From DATBAK01 sp036787815 (lineage in GTDB: Bacteria; Actinomycetota; Acidimicrobiia; IMCC26256; PALSA-610): DNA of 21,086 bases. The position numbers were made by a program, and so were the translations under genes. The stretch is taken from positions 1 to 21,086 of the forward strand of contig DAIQOP010000031.1 of NCBI GenBank assembly GCA_036787815.1, in the 5' to 3' direction. Under the pieces are notes generated by a model. It saw only the letters and a list, made by a program, of their open reading frames with translations, was not told the origin of the DNA and ran no database searches. Positions 1-7,932 of the stretch are shown piece after piece. Within the stretch, counting starts at the first letter, position 1; every line of letters begins with the position of its first letter.

Positions 1-732
1 GGCGGATCCGAGGCCGGGGGAGGGTACGTGCCCTTGCAGACCCCCTCGTCGTTCGACTGGAAGCACCAGGGCCTGCTCTACGTCGGACGCGACCTGCCCG
101 ATCCCGGCCGCGCCAACGAGGCATGGATCGAGCAGGCCGGCGACCGCCTCTGCCGCCTCGTCAACGCCGCTGGCGGGCGCGCCCTCGTGCTGTGCACGTC
201 GCACGCGAACGTCCGCCGCTTTGCCGAGCTGCTCCGGCAGCGAACCGAGCACGACGTACTGGCCCAGGGCGACGCCGAGGTCGGCCGCCTCGTCGGCGCG
301 TTCCTCGACGACGAGACGTCGGTGCTCGTGGGCACGCGGTCGTTCTGGGCCGGGATCGACGCTCCCGGCGTCGCCTGCGTGCTGGTGGTCATCGATCGGA
401 TCCCGTTCCCCGCACCCAACGAACCCCTCCACGCCGCGCGCCGAGAGCGCGCCGAACGGTCGGGGCTCAATCCGTTCACGGCCGTCGACCTTCCGCGCGC
501 GGCGCTCGTGCTCGCACAGGGAGCGGGGCGGCTCGTGCGCAGCCGCACCGACCGCGGTGTCGTGGCCGTGCTCGACCCTCGGCTCGCACTCCGCGACTAT
601 CGCAAGACCCTGCTCTCGGCGATCCCGCCGCTGCGCCGCAGCGTCGACGTCGATGCCGCGTGCGCGTTCCTCGCCGAGGCGGTGGCCGGGGCCGGCGTCA
701 CCGAGACCCGCGCCGAGCCCGAACCCGCGTGA
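1..732 (+). CDS. DinG/XPD-like ATP-dependent DNA helicase, C-terminal part (5' cut by window edge)
   Basis: The frame is open from base 1, so the gene begins outside the window and only its last ~243 codons are present. The protein matches the C-terminal RecA-like domain of DinG-type superfamily 2 helicases, which unwind DNA with 5'-3' polarity using ATP and an Fe-S cluster. Visible family marks are the entry segment SSFDWKHQGLLYV, a GRALVLCTSH strand, the motif V-like SFWAGIDAPG, the IDRIPFPAPNEP loop and the motif VI-like QGAGRLVR with its arginine finger region. Walker A, Walker B and the Fe-S cysteines would lie upstream and cannot be checked. It converges on the thioesterase gene with only 12 nt between stop codons. 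A role in DNA repair is inferred from the family; the exact subfamily (DinG versus YoaA-like) is unresolved. Confidence 0.88.
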   Translation, partial: GGSEAGGGYVPLQTPSSFDWKHQGLLYVGRDLPDPGRANEAWIEQAGDRLCRLVNAAGGRALVLCTSHANVRRFAELLRQRTEHDVLAQGDAEVGRLVGAFLDDETSVLVGTRSFWAGIDAPGVACVLVVIDRIPFPAPNEPLHAARRERAERSGLNPFTAVDLPRAALVLAQGAGRLVRSRTDRGVVAVLDPRLALRDYRKTLLSAIPPLRRSVDVDAACAFLAEAVAGAGVTETRAEPEPA

Positions 733-755
733 ATCCGGCCGCGATCAGCGCGGAT
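733..755. terminator. Possible bidirectional hairpin between converging genes
   Basis: ATCCG (733-737) pairs with CGGAT (751-755) and CGC (740-742) pairs with GCG (748-750) around loop GATCA, leaving a 2-nt bulge. It sits directly after the helicase stop and overlaps the thioesterase stop. There is no T-tract, so intrinsic termination is only a possibility. Confidence 0.3.
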
Positions 756-1374
756 CGGGGTGGCCCGCGAACAGCTTCGGATCCACGGTGATGTAGATGG
801 CCCGGCACGTGGCCACGAGCCGATCACCGGCGTGGGCGTCGGCGCTGATGAACAGCTTGCGGCGCTCGCGCCCGTCGAGCCGGGCCCGCATCACCAGGGT
901 CTCGTCGACGGGCACCGGCGCGACGTAGCGGACCGTCAGCTCGCCGGTGAACGCAGGCTCGTGCATCATGCCGATGACGAAGCCGGTCACGTCGTCGAAG
1001 GCCGCCGCAACGATGCCGCCGTGCGCGCGCCCCGGCGCACCTTCGAACGCACGGCGCAGCACGACCTCGGCGACGACCTCGTCTCCCTCGTAGCGGACCT
1101 CGAGCTCCACGCTCGTCGGATTCGCCGAACCACCCACCGCTCGATCGGCGAAACCCGATCCGGCCGACATGCCGGGCAGCCCACGCTCGCCCACCGCGGC
1201 CCGCATGAGCGCGAGCCGGTCGCGGCGCGGAGCCCCACTCAACGCAGACGTCTGGCGCCGCGCATCGGCGGCCAGAGCCGCCAACGCGCCGGCATCGGCA
1301 TCGTGGGCCGCGAACGCGTGCACGAGGTCGCGCAGCGCTGCGGCGGCTTCACTACGGGCATCTCCGGTCGCCAT
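745..1374 (-). CDS. PaaI/4HBT-type hotdog-fold thioesterase
   Basis: The 209-aa product ends in a hotdog thioesterase domain. Conserved features are GRAHGGIVAAAFDDVTG (HGG plus the acidic residue that follows in PaaI-like acyl-CoA thioesterases), the GELTVRYVAPVPVDETLVMRARL strands and a final DRLVATCRAIYI strand. The expected activity is acyl-CoA hydrolysis; the substrate is unknown. The N-terminal ~90 residues are an Ala-rich, probably helical extension found in longer actinobacterial members. The frame is open to 1479, but I chose ATG 1374 because homology-like sequence begins after it and a -10-like TACGCT ends 7 nt upstream with no Shine-Dalgarno, which fits a leaderless start. It is divergent from the ferredoxin gene across 126 bp. 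Confidence 0.82.
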   Translation of the reverse strand: MATGDARSEAAAALRDLVHAFAAHDADAGALAALAADARRQTSALSGAPRRDRLALMRAAVGERGLPGMSAGSGFADRAVGGSANPTSVELEVRYEGDEVVAEVVLRRAFEGAPGRAHGGIVAAAFDDVTGFVIGMMHEPAFTGELTVRYVAPVPVDETLVMRARLDGRERRKLFISADAHAGDRLVATCRAIYITVDPKLFAGHPDPR

Positions 1375-1381
1375 GGGGTGC

Positions 1382-1387
1382 AGCGTA
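1382..1387 (-). promoter_or_regulatory. -10-like hexamer for leaderless thioesterase mRNA
   Basis: On the minus strand TACGCT (TANNNT pattern) is followed by 7 nt and then ATG 1374, so transcription would begin at or next to the start codon. No Shine-Dalgarno is present. No convincing -35 was found. Confidence 0.4.
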
Positions 1388-1487
1388 CGGCCCCCGAAGG
1401 GCCCCATCGGCGGGCCGCCGCCCGCAGGATCCTTGCCGCGCACCAAGACTTGTACCTGCGTTTGCCCGCCCTTGGGCATCGCTTCCG

Positions 1488-1493
1488 TAACGT
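1488..1493 (+). promoter_or_regulatory. -10-like hexamer for leaderless ferredoxin mRNA
   Basis: TAACGT ends 7 nt before ATG 1501 and no ribosome binding site is visible, the same layout as the divergent thioesterase. No -35 at good spacing was found. Confidence 0.4.
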
Positions 1494-1500
1494 GACGGGC

Positions 1501-1731
1501 ATGCGAGTTTGGATCGATCAGAAGGCCTGCGTCGGGAACGGCATCTGCGAAGAGCTCAGCCCCGAGGTGTTCGCGCTCGTCGACGGCGGCATCGCGTACG
1601 TGCGCGACGGCAACCGACTCCTTCCCGACGGCCCCGAGGGTGCGTTGAACGTGCCGGCGGCGCTCGAGGATTCCGTGGTCGAGGCCGCGGAGGAGTGCCC
1701 GGCGGCGTGCATCTACCTCGAGACCGACTGA
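1501..1731 (+). CDS. Small [3Fe-4S]-type ferredoxin (P450-redox-partner type)
   Basis: This 76-aa acidic protein has the actinobacterial single-cluster ferredoxin pattern: C10-V-G-N-G-I-C16 near the N-terminus and C66-P67 near the C-terminus, with SPEVFALVD between. Position 13, where a fourth ligand would stand in a 4Fe-4S protein, is Asn, so a [3Fe-4S] cluster is expected, as in ferredoxins that feed electrons to cytochromes P450. C70 lies four residues after C66 and may be spare. No P450 or ferredoxin reductase gene is in the window, so the partner is unknown. The reading frame is open upstream from 760, but that part is antisense to the thioesterase; ATG 1501 is supported by ferredoxin length and the upstream TAACGT. 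Confidence 0.88.
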   Translation: MRVWIDQKACVGNGICEELSPEVFALVDGGIAYVRDGNRLLPDGPEGALNVPAALEDSVVEAAEECPAACIYLETD

Positions 1732-1747
1732 CGCGGTACCCGGTCAG
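1728..1747. terminator. Hairpin between converging ferredoxin and hydrolase genes
   Basis: CTGAC/GTCAG plus CGG/CCG form an 8-bp stem with one bulged G and a TAC loop, overlapping the ferredoxin stop. No T-tract follows. Possibly a shared terminator for both converging units. Confidence 0.35.
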
Positions 1748-1767
1748 CATTCACGAGGGCCGGCGCG

Positions 1768-3087
1768 TCAGCGTTCGGCCACTCGCGCGAACGCGTCACG
1801 TCCTCGAGCGTTGGCCTGTACGGCGAAGCTCACCTTGCCGGCACCGAGCTGATCCGTGCGTTGCACCGGCCCGACCTTGCGCAGCGCGGTGAGGAGCGTC
1901 GTGCGCGGTACCTCGGTCGCGCGCCCGGGCTTGCCGGGAAACTTGTCGGGGTCGGTCGACACGAGGCTCACGAGCTTGCGCTGCTGGCCGACCCAGAGCT
2001 GGTACAGATCCTTGGGCGTCGCGTTGCGGCTGCCATGGTGCCCGACCTTGTAGAGGTCGATGTTCGACAGCAGGTTCCGCCACGCGCGCCGTTGCGGGGC
2101 CGGCGCGTAGTTGAGCGCCCACGACCAGTTCTCACCCTGCGCGTCGCCGGGCAGCAACATCTTGCGGGTACCGACCTGGAGCTGCAGGATCAGGCTGGTG
2201 TTGTTGAGCGCGTTGTCGATGCCCTCGACGATGCGCGCCAGGGCCTGCTCGTGACGGTCCTGCATCTTGGCGATCAACCAGCGTTGCGGGCCGATGATCG
2301 CGTCGGCGGCCTTCGCGTCGAGCGCGGCGCGCGCCACCGTCTTCGCGTTGCGGCTGGTGAGACCGGCGACGCCGAGCGCGTCCTCGAGAAACGCCATCTG
2401 CTGCAGCCAGTACTGGTCCTTGTAGTCGCTCGCCTGCTTCTTGGCAGCGGGAAGCTGGCGGTAGGTGGGCGGCCCGAGCACGTTGATCGTGACCCCGGGG
2501 AGCGCGCGGAGGTTGAGCGGTTCCGGTGTCGCGTGCAGGTAGCGGGCATCGATGTTCTGGGCCATGCGCCGGAGCCGGGAGGCCGCGAGCGCGTTCGACG
2601 ACTGGGTGGCCGCCGCCGCGAGCAGCTCGGGGCTCCGACCGCCCCGGGCGCCACGCGTCTGCGTGATCGCGGTCTGGAGCTGATACGCGAAGCCCTGCGC
2701 GAGGTGCAACGAGTTGGCGAACGCGAGCGCCGGTTCGTCGGCGTTCGGCGGGATGTCGGGGTCGTCGACCCACGGGCGCAGCATCACCTTCGGCGCCAGC
2801 GACTCGAGCACGGCGCCGGTGTCTTGCGCCCCGAACGCCGAGAGATGATCGGCGTGGCGATGGGTCACGACCAGCACGTCGAGCTGGTCGATCCGAGCCT
2901 TGATGTCGGCGACGACGGCCGCGAGGGTGACACCGTCGGCCTGCTGCGTCGATCCGCAGTCGACGAGCATGTGGCGCTCGGGTCGGGTCTTCAGGTGCGG
3001 GTAGTGAAACGTGAGCAGGATGCAGTCGCCGAAGCCGACGTTGTACATCCGGACCGTGATGTTGCCGGGCTCGTTCGTCGTCACCAC
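1768..3087 (-). CDS. ComEC/Rec2-like metallo-beta-lactamase-fold hydrolase (third gene of operon)
   Basis: The 439-aa protein has the MBL fold of the stand-alone ComEC-like group. It opens with the typical strand TVRMYNVGFGDCILLTF and MLVDCG (41-45), then the metal site T75-H76-R-H78-A-D80-H81, the later ligand region LLPGD315, and VGH350-H351-G-S near the C-terminus. Relatives hydrolyse phosphodiester or similar bonds using two metal ions; the substrate here is unknown. No signal peptide or membrane segment is seen, so it is probably cytoplasmic. About 200 residues between the HxHxDH motif and D315 form a long, charged, mainly helical insertion. Start is GTG 3087 (GTG 3084 also possible), 7 bp inside the metallopeptidase gene, preceded by GAGCGAGGAC as a ribosome site. 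The overlap implies translational coupling with the two upstream genes. Confidence 0.85.
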   Translation of the reverse strand: MVTTNEPGNITVRMYNVGFGDCILLTFHYPHLKTRPERHMLVDCGSTQQADGVTLAAVVADIKARIDQLDVLVVTHRHADHLSAFGAQDTGAVLESLAPKVMLRPWVDDPDIPPNADEPALAFANSLHLAQGFAYQLQTAITQTRGARGGRSPELLAAAATQSSNALAASRLRRMAQNIDARYLHATPEPLNLRALPGVTINVLGPPTYRQLPAAKKQASDYKDQYWLQQMAFLEDALGVAGLTSRNAKTVARAALDAKAADAIIGPQRWLIAKMQDRHEQALARIVEGIDNALNNTSLILQLQVGTRKMLLPGDAQGENWSWALNYAPAPQRRAWRNLLSNIDLYKVGHHGSRNATPKDLYQLWVGQQRKLVSLVSTDPDKFPGKPGRATEVPRTTLLTALRKVGPVQRTDQLGAGKVSFAVQANARGRDAFARVAER

Positions 3088-4769
3088 GCACCGTCCTCGC
3101 TCGCGACGTGCAGCTCGGCGAGCCAGTTGACGGCGCGTTCAGGGCCCGCGCTCGTCGCGATGTTGGCTAGCACGATGCTCTGTCGGGCCCAGTCCTCGAC
3201 CGGTTTGCTGAGATGCAGCCGGGCGTGACCGAACTGGTCGAACACCACGACGCCACCTCCCCACAGCTCGCGTTCCTTCGTCTCGTCGAGCCCGCGCGGG
3301 AGGTCGAGCGCGCCGCCGGAGTACGCGCGCAGGCCCGACGGCGAGCCCTCGACCCGTTGGGTGTAGGTGATGATCGTCTCGTTGTGGATCAGGCCGTCGG
3401 GCCCGACGCGCGTGACCGGGTGGATCGTCTCGACGTCGGTGTAGAACGCGCGGCTGAACCCGATGCGCTCCGCGTTCTGCCAGAGGAACCGGTACACCTC
3501 CGCGCGGTCCGACCGCAGCGATGCGACGTTGATCTGGCGGTAGTCGAGCGTCTCCCCCGCGATCCGGCGCGGCCGTGGGTCGCTGCGCCGGCGCGGCACC
3601 AAGCCGTACGCCTCGAAGTTGTCGCTCAACACACGGCGGTAGTCGATGCGCTGCGTCGGCACGATCACCTCGTCGGCGTGGACGATGGCGTCGAGCACAT
3701 CGGTGAGCTCGAGATCGACCGGCGGCAGGTAGTCGATCCCACGCAGCAGCATGGTCATGAGGTGGTCGGCGGCCGTCGCGCCCTCGTCGGCCGCGCGATC
3801 GAGGTACGTGCGCCCGGAGTCGTCGAGCTCCTCGATCCGCTTCGACCAGATGTCGAGCAGCGTGCGGAGCACCGCGGCGACGAGCACCTCGCCCCGCCGA
3901 TGCGGCTCGGCGAACTCGGGGAGCTTCAGGTAGTCGCGGTTGGGCTCGAGCTCGGTCGAATGCCGCAGCCCGTTGGAGCGCCCGTACGCCGCGCCCAACT
4001 CCTTCGCGAGCCCGAACAGCGCGCCTTCGCGCAAGGTCTTCGAGATCTGCTTCGCGCCGCCGTGGCGCCGGGACCGCAGCTCGACGGCCAACACCTCACG
4101 CACGGTTTCGGGCGCGCTCAGTGTCGAGAGCAGCGCGACGATGTCGGCGAGCGCCTCGTGGAACGCGAGCCCGTCGGGCAGGGCTCCACCCAGGTAGCGC
4201 TGGCGCAGACCGTCGAGCACGGCGTGCGTGACCTCGTGCGCGACGATGTCGTACGACAGGCACGTGTAGATGTTGCTGTCGCGACGGCTCGGGACGAACC
4301 CGAAGAACACGCCGCGGCTCGACCGGTCGTAGTAGGCGTTCGCCTCCGGGAAGGCGTGCGGCACCAGGAACAGCTGCGGGCACGGGAACTGCCACGCGAC
4401 CCGCCGACCGAGCGCCAGCTCGAACCGCGCGAGCGTCGCCGCCGCCACCGCCCACACCTGCTGTGCGTGGAGCTCGCGGTCGCGGATCACGCTCGCCGGG
4501 CGCTTGTCGCCGTTGAACTTGTCTCTGAAGCTCCAGCCCGCGTCACCGGCCGTGAACACCGCGGGAGGCGGCGGCGGCTTGCCGGTGCTGATGTCGAAGT
4601 CGAACACGTGGAAGCGATGATCACGGGGGCCCGGCTCGAGGAAGCCGCCCGGCACCTTCACGTCGCGGGTACGCACGAACCCGTTCTTGTCGGTGAAGGC
4701 GACGTCTTTCGCAAGGACCTTGACCGAGAACCAGGTCTGGTCGTCGACGGTCGACAGTGTGGTGGTCAT
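3081..4769 (-). CDS. M4-like (gluzincin) zinc metallopeptidase, middle gene of operon
   Basis: The 562-aa product carries the zinc site of gluzincins: H178-E179-V-T-H182 in DIVAHEVTHAVLDGL and, 23 residues on, E205 in FHEALADIVALL, the position of the third zinc ligand in thermolysin-like (M4) peptidases. Proteolysis is therefore expected, but outside this block the protein does not look like a classical secreted thermolysin: no signal peptide, no evident propeptide, a beta-rich N-terminal ~130 residues and a ~250-residue unassigned C-terminal part. The apparent larger frame up to 6254 runs antisense-frame through the patatin gene and is not a fusion. ATG 4769 overlaps the patatin stop in ATGA, and the stop overlaps the next gene by 7 bp. 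Cytoplasmic location and a substrate linked to the neighbours are inferred. Confidence 0.82.
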   Translation of the reverse strand: MTTTLSTVDDQTWFSVKVLAKDVAFTDKNGFVRTRDVKVPGGFLEPGPRDHRFHVFDFDISTGKPPPPPAVFTAGDAGWSFRDKFNGDKRPASVIRDRELHAQQVWAVAAATLARFELALGRRVAWQFPCPQLFLVPHAFPEANAYYDRSSRGVFFGFVPSRRDSNIYTCLSYDIVAHEVTHAVLDGLRQRYLGGALPDGLAFHEALADIVALLSTLSAPETVREVLAVELRSRRHGGAKQISKTLREGALFGLAKELGAAYGRSNGLRHSTELEPNRDYLKLPEFAEPHRRGEVLVAAVLRTLLDIWSKRIEELDDSGRTYLDRAADEGATAADHLMTMLLRGIDYLPPVDLELTDVLDAIVHADEVIVPTQRIDYRRVLSDNFEAYGLVPRRRSDPRPRRIAGETLDYRQINVASLRSDRAEVYRFLWQNAERIGFSRAFYTDVETIHPVTRVGPDGLIHNETIITYTQRVEGSPSGLRAYSGGALDLPRGLDETKERELWGGGVVVFDQFGHARLHLSKPVEDWARQSIVLANIATSAGPERAVNWLAELHVASEDGAW

Positions 4770-6235
4770 GCTCCTCCTCCGAACCGCGCGCGCAACTCCG
4801 CCTCGGTGATCACCTGCACGTCGCCGATGCCGTAGTGCACGTGGAGCTGCATCTGGGTGAGCACGAGCGCGTGCTCGATCAGGTTCAGGGTCGTGGGCCG
4901 ACCGAGCGCGTGGAGCACGGTCTTCACACCCGCGCTCTGGGCAGCCAACGCCTTCCACTCGGCTTCGGATCGACGCTTCAGCAGCGCGTCCCGCCACCGC
5001 GCGGCCCGGGCAGCCTTCTCGGGGGCGCTCGTCTCCTCCGCCACGCGCTTCGCGACGTCGAAGACCGAGGTCGACGCCTGCACGATGACGCCGCGTTGCG
5101 CGCCGCGTAGACCGCGCTCGCCGGCCTGGAACGTGCGAATCAGCGCCGAGCGTCGCGGAGCGGTCGTCTGGTCGTACTGGATCGACTGGTCGCGCACGGG
5201 GCCGCGCAACTCCCACACGACCCGCAGGCGCGACCAGATCGTCTGCCACCCCAACGCCTTGCCGGCGTTGGCGACGACCAGCAGATCGGCGGGTGGCTGC
5301 AGATCGTGCAGGTCGGTGATGTGCGACGCGCGGTTCGCGTACGCGACCTCCCACTCGGTGCCCATGTTGTCGTAGACCCCGCCGTCGACCAGCGCGACCT
5401 TGCGCGTCGCGCCCGCCGGCGGCGGATCGTCGAGCGACCAGGTGGGAGCCGAGAACGCGAGGCCGTAATCCGCGAGCACACTGTGCTGGGGCGGGAATCC
5501 GAGCGGAAGGGCGGCCGACGCCTGCACCGCGCGTGCCAGGGTCCACTGCCCGAGCGCGCGTGTCTGCCCGAACTGGTACCCGTAGATCAGACGCGGCGAC
5601 ATGTGGAACTGGTCGCCCGATTGCAGCTCGGTCGCACAGAACACGTGGTGCGTGGCGCGGTCCGCCAGGTCGCCGAGCATGACGGGCCGACCGCTCGGGT
5701 CGGCCAACACGCTGCGCTCGAGCAGCCGCTCGACCACGCGGCCACGGCGCGAGAACAACACCACCGCGACGACCCACAACACGAGCGCGGCGATCGCCAA
5801 CGCCAGCGTGATCACCGCGTGCCCCGAGATCACGGCGAGCACGACGCACGCCACCGTGGCCAGCGCGGCCAGCCCGATCGCCGCGAACGCCGACAGCACG
5901 AACGCGTTCGTCGCCTTCGCGAAGAAGATCATCCCGTCGTCGGCGACCACCTTGGTGAGCGGGCCCATCGCCGCCGCGAAGTCGACGACCGTCAGATCTC
6001 GCGCGTTGAGATCCTGAAAGCGCGTGGCGACGAACCCGTTCGCGATCGAACCCCCCGAGACCGAAGCGATCGACACGATCTCCAGGTCGTGCGCGCCCGG
6101 CTTGGTCCGTTCGAGGTCGCGGGCGCGCAGCAGCCCGGCGATCGCACCCGCGCTCCATGCGGTGGCACGAAACCCGCCGCCCGACAGGGCGAGTCCAACG
6201 CGCGTCGATGGAGACGGCACCGATGTCGACGTCAT
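4766..6235 (-). CDS. Patatin-like phospholipase with an internal two-helix membrane insertion (first gene of operon)
   Basis: The 489-aa protein has all patatin catalytic elements: the glycine-rich oxyanion loop LSGGGFRA (17-24), the nucleophile serine S60 in S58-V-S60-G-G-S, and the catalytic aspartate D284 in LVDGGVYDN. Family members are lipid acyl hydrolases. Unusually, residues ~107-161 form two strongly hydrophobic stretches, split by a short SGH turn, lying between the nucleophile and the aspartate; they should anchor the enzyme in the membrane. The Arg-rich SRRGRVVERLLER follows as a cytoplasmic flank. ATG 6235 was preferred to the upstream ATG at 6310 because GGGGAAGG lies a suitable distance before it and the patatin fold starts 11 residues later. 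It opens the operon; downstream genes overlap it without gaps. Confidence 0.88.
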   Translation of the reverse strand: MTSTSVPSPSTRVGLALSGGGFRATAWSAGAIAGLLRARDLERTKPGAHDLEIVSIASVSGGSIANGFVATRFQDLNARDLTVVDFAAAMGPLTKVVADDGMIFFAKATNAFVLSAFAAIGLAALATVACVVLAVISGHAVITLALAIAALVLWVVAVVLFSRRGRVVERLLERSVLADPSGRPVMLGDLADRATHHVFCATELQSGDQFHMSPRLIYGYQFGQTRALGQWTLARAVQASAALPLGFPPQHSVLADYGLAFSAPTWSLDDPPPAGATRKVALVDGGVYDNMGTEWEVAYANRASHITDLHDLQPPADLLVVANAGKALGWQTIWSRLRVVWELRGPVRDQSIQYDQTTAPRRSALIRTFQAGERGLRGAQRGVIVQASTSVFDVAKRVAEETSAPEKAARAARWRDALLKRRSEAEWKALAAQSAGVKTVLHALGRPTTLNLIEHALVLTQMQLHVHYGIGDVQVITEAELRARFGGGA

Positions 6236-6301
6236 GTTGGACTGCCTTCCCCACCGGACTGCTACGCCCGCCGTTTCCGCCTCAGGGTCTAGAGCCGTCG
6301 C

Positions 6302-6323
6302 GTTAACCATCCGTTAAACGATT
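6302..6323. promoter_or_regulatory. 11-nt tandem direct repeat (Pho-box-like) upstream of patatin operon
   Basis: GTTAACCATCC (6302-6312) is followed directly by GTTAAACGATT (6313-6323), two units one helical turn apart, 67 bp upstream of the patatin start and about 200 bp before the L,D-transpeptidase start. Tandem 11-nt units with a GTTAA/TTAAC core are the layout of response-regulator sites of the PhoB/OmpR type. The rest of the 6236-6519 intergenic region holds no gene I can see. Function is inferred. Confidence 0.3.
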
Positions 6324-6470
6324 CCGCGACCGGTTCGGGTACGCGGTCGGCGGACGGCTACGGAGTGTGGCGGAGCTTCCGACCGGTCGCTCCTGGACGC
6401 GATTCGGCCGCTGACCTGCGGCGCGCCGCGATCCGGCGACCCCGATCTGTTCATCGCGACGCGAGCGCCG

Positions 6471-6516
6471 TAGCCTTGTGTGCGCGACTGGACGTGTGCC
6501 CGACTGGAGAGGAGGG
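6471..6516 (+). promoter_or_regulatory. Possible -10 and strong Shine-Dalgarno for the L,D-transpeptidase gene
   Basis: TAGCCT (6471-6476) is a TANNNT hexamer and GGAGAGGAGGG (6506-6516) is a near-perfect ribosome site 3-4 nt from GTG 6520. The Shine-Dalgarno decides the start; the -10 is weakly supported. Confidence 0.45.
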
Positions 6517-6519
6517 CCC

Positions 6520-7809
6520 GTGCGACGCGGAGGTGTGTTTTCCTACAAGGTCATCGGCGCCGCCGCTGTCGTCGCGGTCGTGGCCGGCACCGTCTTCGTG
6601 GGGATCACCGTCCGCGATTCCGAGCACGGGTCGGCGCCGCACGGGGCCGACGCCGGAGCGAGCACGACTTCCACGCACCCCGCTCCGAACGCGGCGGAAC
6701 TGCGGGCCGCGCTCGCCGCCTCGCTGCGGTTCGTGCCCGCGGCCGGCGCGACCTCCGTCGCGCCGGACTCGCCGATCGTCGTCACGGCGGGCGCCAACCA
6801 GCTCAGCGCGGTGCGGGTGACGTCGTCGGGTGGCGACCCGGTCGGCGGTGCGCTCGCGCCTTCGGGGCACGAATGGCGGTCGAGCGGCACACTCGCCTAC
6901 GGCGCCGACTACCACGTCACCGCGACCGTCGGGGGCGAATCGAACGTGTACGCGGAGTCGACCGTCACGTTCCGGACGTTGTCACCGCCGGCAAGTGTGA
7001 GCGCGTCGGTGTTCCCCAACGAAGGCCTCACCATCGGTGTCGGCCAACCGGTCGTGTTCCGCTTCAGTGAGTCGATCACCGACCCCGTCGCGCGCCAGAA
7101 CGTGCTCGCCCACCTCTCGGTCACGGAGTCGAAGAAGATCATCGGCGGCTGGTACTGGTTCAGCCCGCGCGAGCTGCACTTCCGGCCGAAGTCGTTCTGG
7201 CCGACCGGCGAGCACGTGACCGTCCAGTGGGACCTGACCGGATGGAACGCCGGCGGCGGCACATGGGGTGCCGACCGGGGTCTCGTGCACTTCAGCGTCG
7301 GTCATGCGCGCGTGTCGTACGCGAACCTCACGACCGACAAGATGACCGTCACCGACAACGGTCGCACCGTCGCGACCTACCCGATCAGCGGCGGGAAGCC
7401 CACCGATCCCACGATGGGCGGCGTGCACATCGTGCTCGACCGGCAGAGCGTCGTGCACATGGTGTCGTCGACGAACGGGATCCCCGTCAACTCACCCGAC
7501 GGCTACGACGAGCTGGTCTACGACGACGTGCACATCTCCGATACCGGCGAGTACGTGCACGCGGCGCCGTGGTCGGTCGGCAGCCAGGGCCGCACCAACG
7601 TCTCGCACGGTTGCATCAACCTGAGCCCCGCGAACGCTCGGGCGTTCTTCGAGTTCAGCCGCGTCGGCGACGTCGTGCTCGTCGTCGGCAGCCCCCGACC
7701 GCCCGTGGTGGGCGACCACGGCGTGATGGATTGGGACACCAAGTGGTCGGCGTTCACGGCGGCGAACGTCATCGTGAAGGCTCCGGCCGACCTGCCATTC
7801 CTGACCTGA
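6520..7809 (+). CDS. L,D-transpeptidase (YkuD domain) with N-terminal membrane anchor and Ig-like domain
   Basis: The 429-aa protein makes 3-3 cross-links in peptidoglycan on the outer face of the membrane. Residues ~8-30 (KVIGAAAVVAVVAGTVFVGITV) are an uncleaved signal anchor with no lipobox cysteine. A beta-rich Ig-like domain resembling those of mycobacterial Ldt enzymes spans about 70-160, and a second lead-in domain contains NEGLTIGVGQPVVFRF. The YkuD catalytic domain runs from about 260 to 390 with Y-V-H347-A-A-P and the S-H363-G-C365-I-N active site; Cys365 is the nucleophile. About 40 residues follow the domain. GTG 6520 was chosen over the frame opening at 6478 because of the ribosome site just upstream. 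It is divergent from the patatin operon. Confidence 0.92.
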   Translation: MRRGGVFSYKVIGAAAVVAVVAGTVFVGITVRDSEHGSAPHGADAGASTTSTHPAPNAAELRAALAASLRFVPAAGATSVAPDSPIVVTAGANQLSAVRVTSSGGDPVGGALAPSGHEWRSSGTLAYGADYHVTATVGGESNVYAESTVTFRTLSPPASVSASVFPNEGLTIGVGQPVVFRFSESITDPVARQNVLAHLSVTESKKIIGGWYWFSPRELHFRPKSFWPTGEHVTVQWDLTGWNAGGGTWGADRGLVHFSVGHARVSYANLTTDKMTVTDNGRTVATYPISGGKPTDPTMGGVHIVLDRQSVVHMVSSTNGIPVNSPDGYDELVYDDVHISDTGEYVHAAPWSVGSQGRTNVSHGCINLSPANARAFFEFSRVGDVVLVVGSPRPPVVGDHGVMDWDTKWSAFTAANVIVKAPADLPFLT

Positions 7810-7932
7810 GCCCGATCGGGAGCCGCCGCGGCGCTCACCCGTAGGAGTTCCGACCTTCGGCCCTCGCCGGGTCGGCGCGACGCGCACACACTGAGGAGAA
7901 CGACGGCGCGCGTCGTCCGGAAGGAGTCGGCC

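Noticed and set aside
1861..4835. Two long plus-strand frames antisense to the patatin operon
   Set aside because: They mirror the MBL and metallopeptidase genes; their translations lack any fold-like pattern and are Arg-rich.
3081..6235. CBASS-type anti-phage system with patatin effector
   Set aside because: No nucleotide cyclase, Cap2/Cap3 or HORMA-like gene adjoins the patatin gene, so the name cannot be supported.
4770..6254. N-terminal extension that would make the metallopeptidase a 1057-aa protein
   Set aside because: The extra part is an alternative frame of the patatin gene and is Arg-rich nonsense; ATG 4769 in the ATGA overlap is the natural start.
6325..6360. GGTTCGGGT-like T-arm suggesting a tRNA
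   Set aside because: No acceptor stem, anticodon arm or CCA-side pairing could be built around it.
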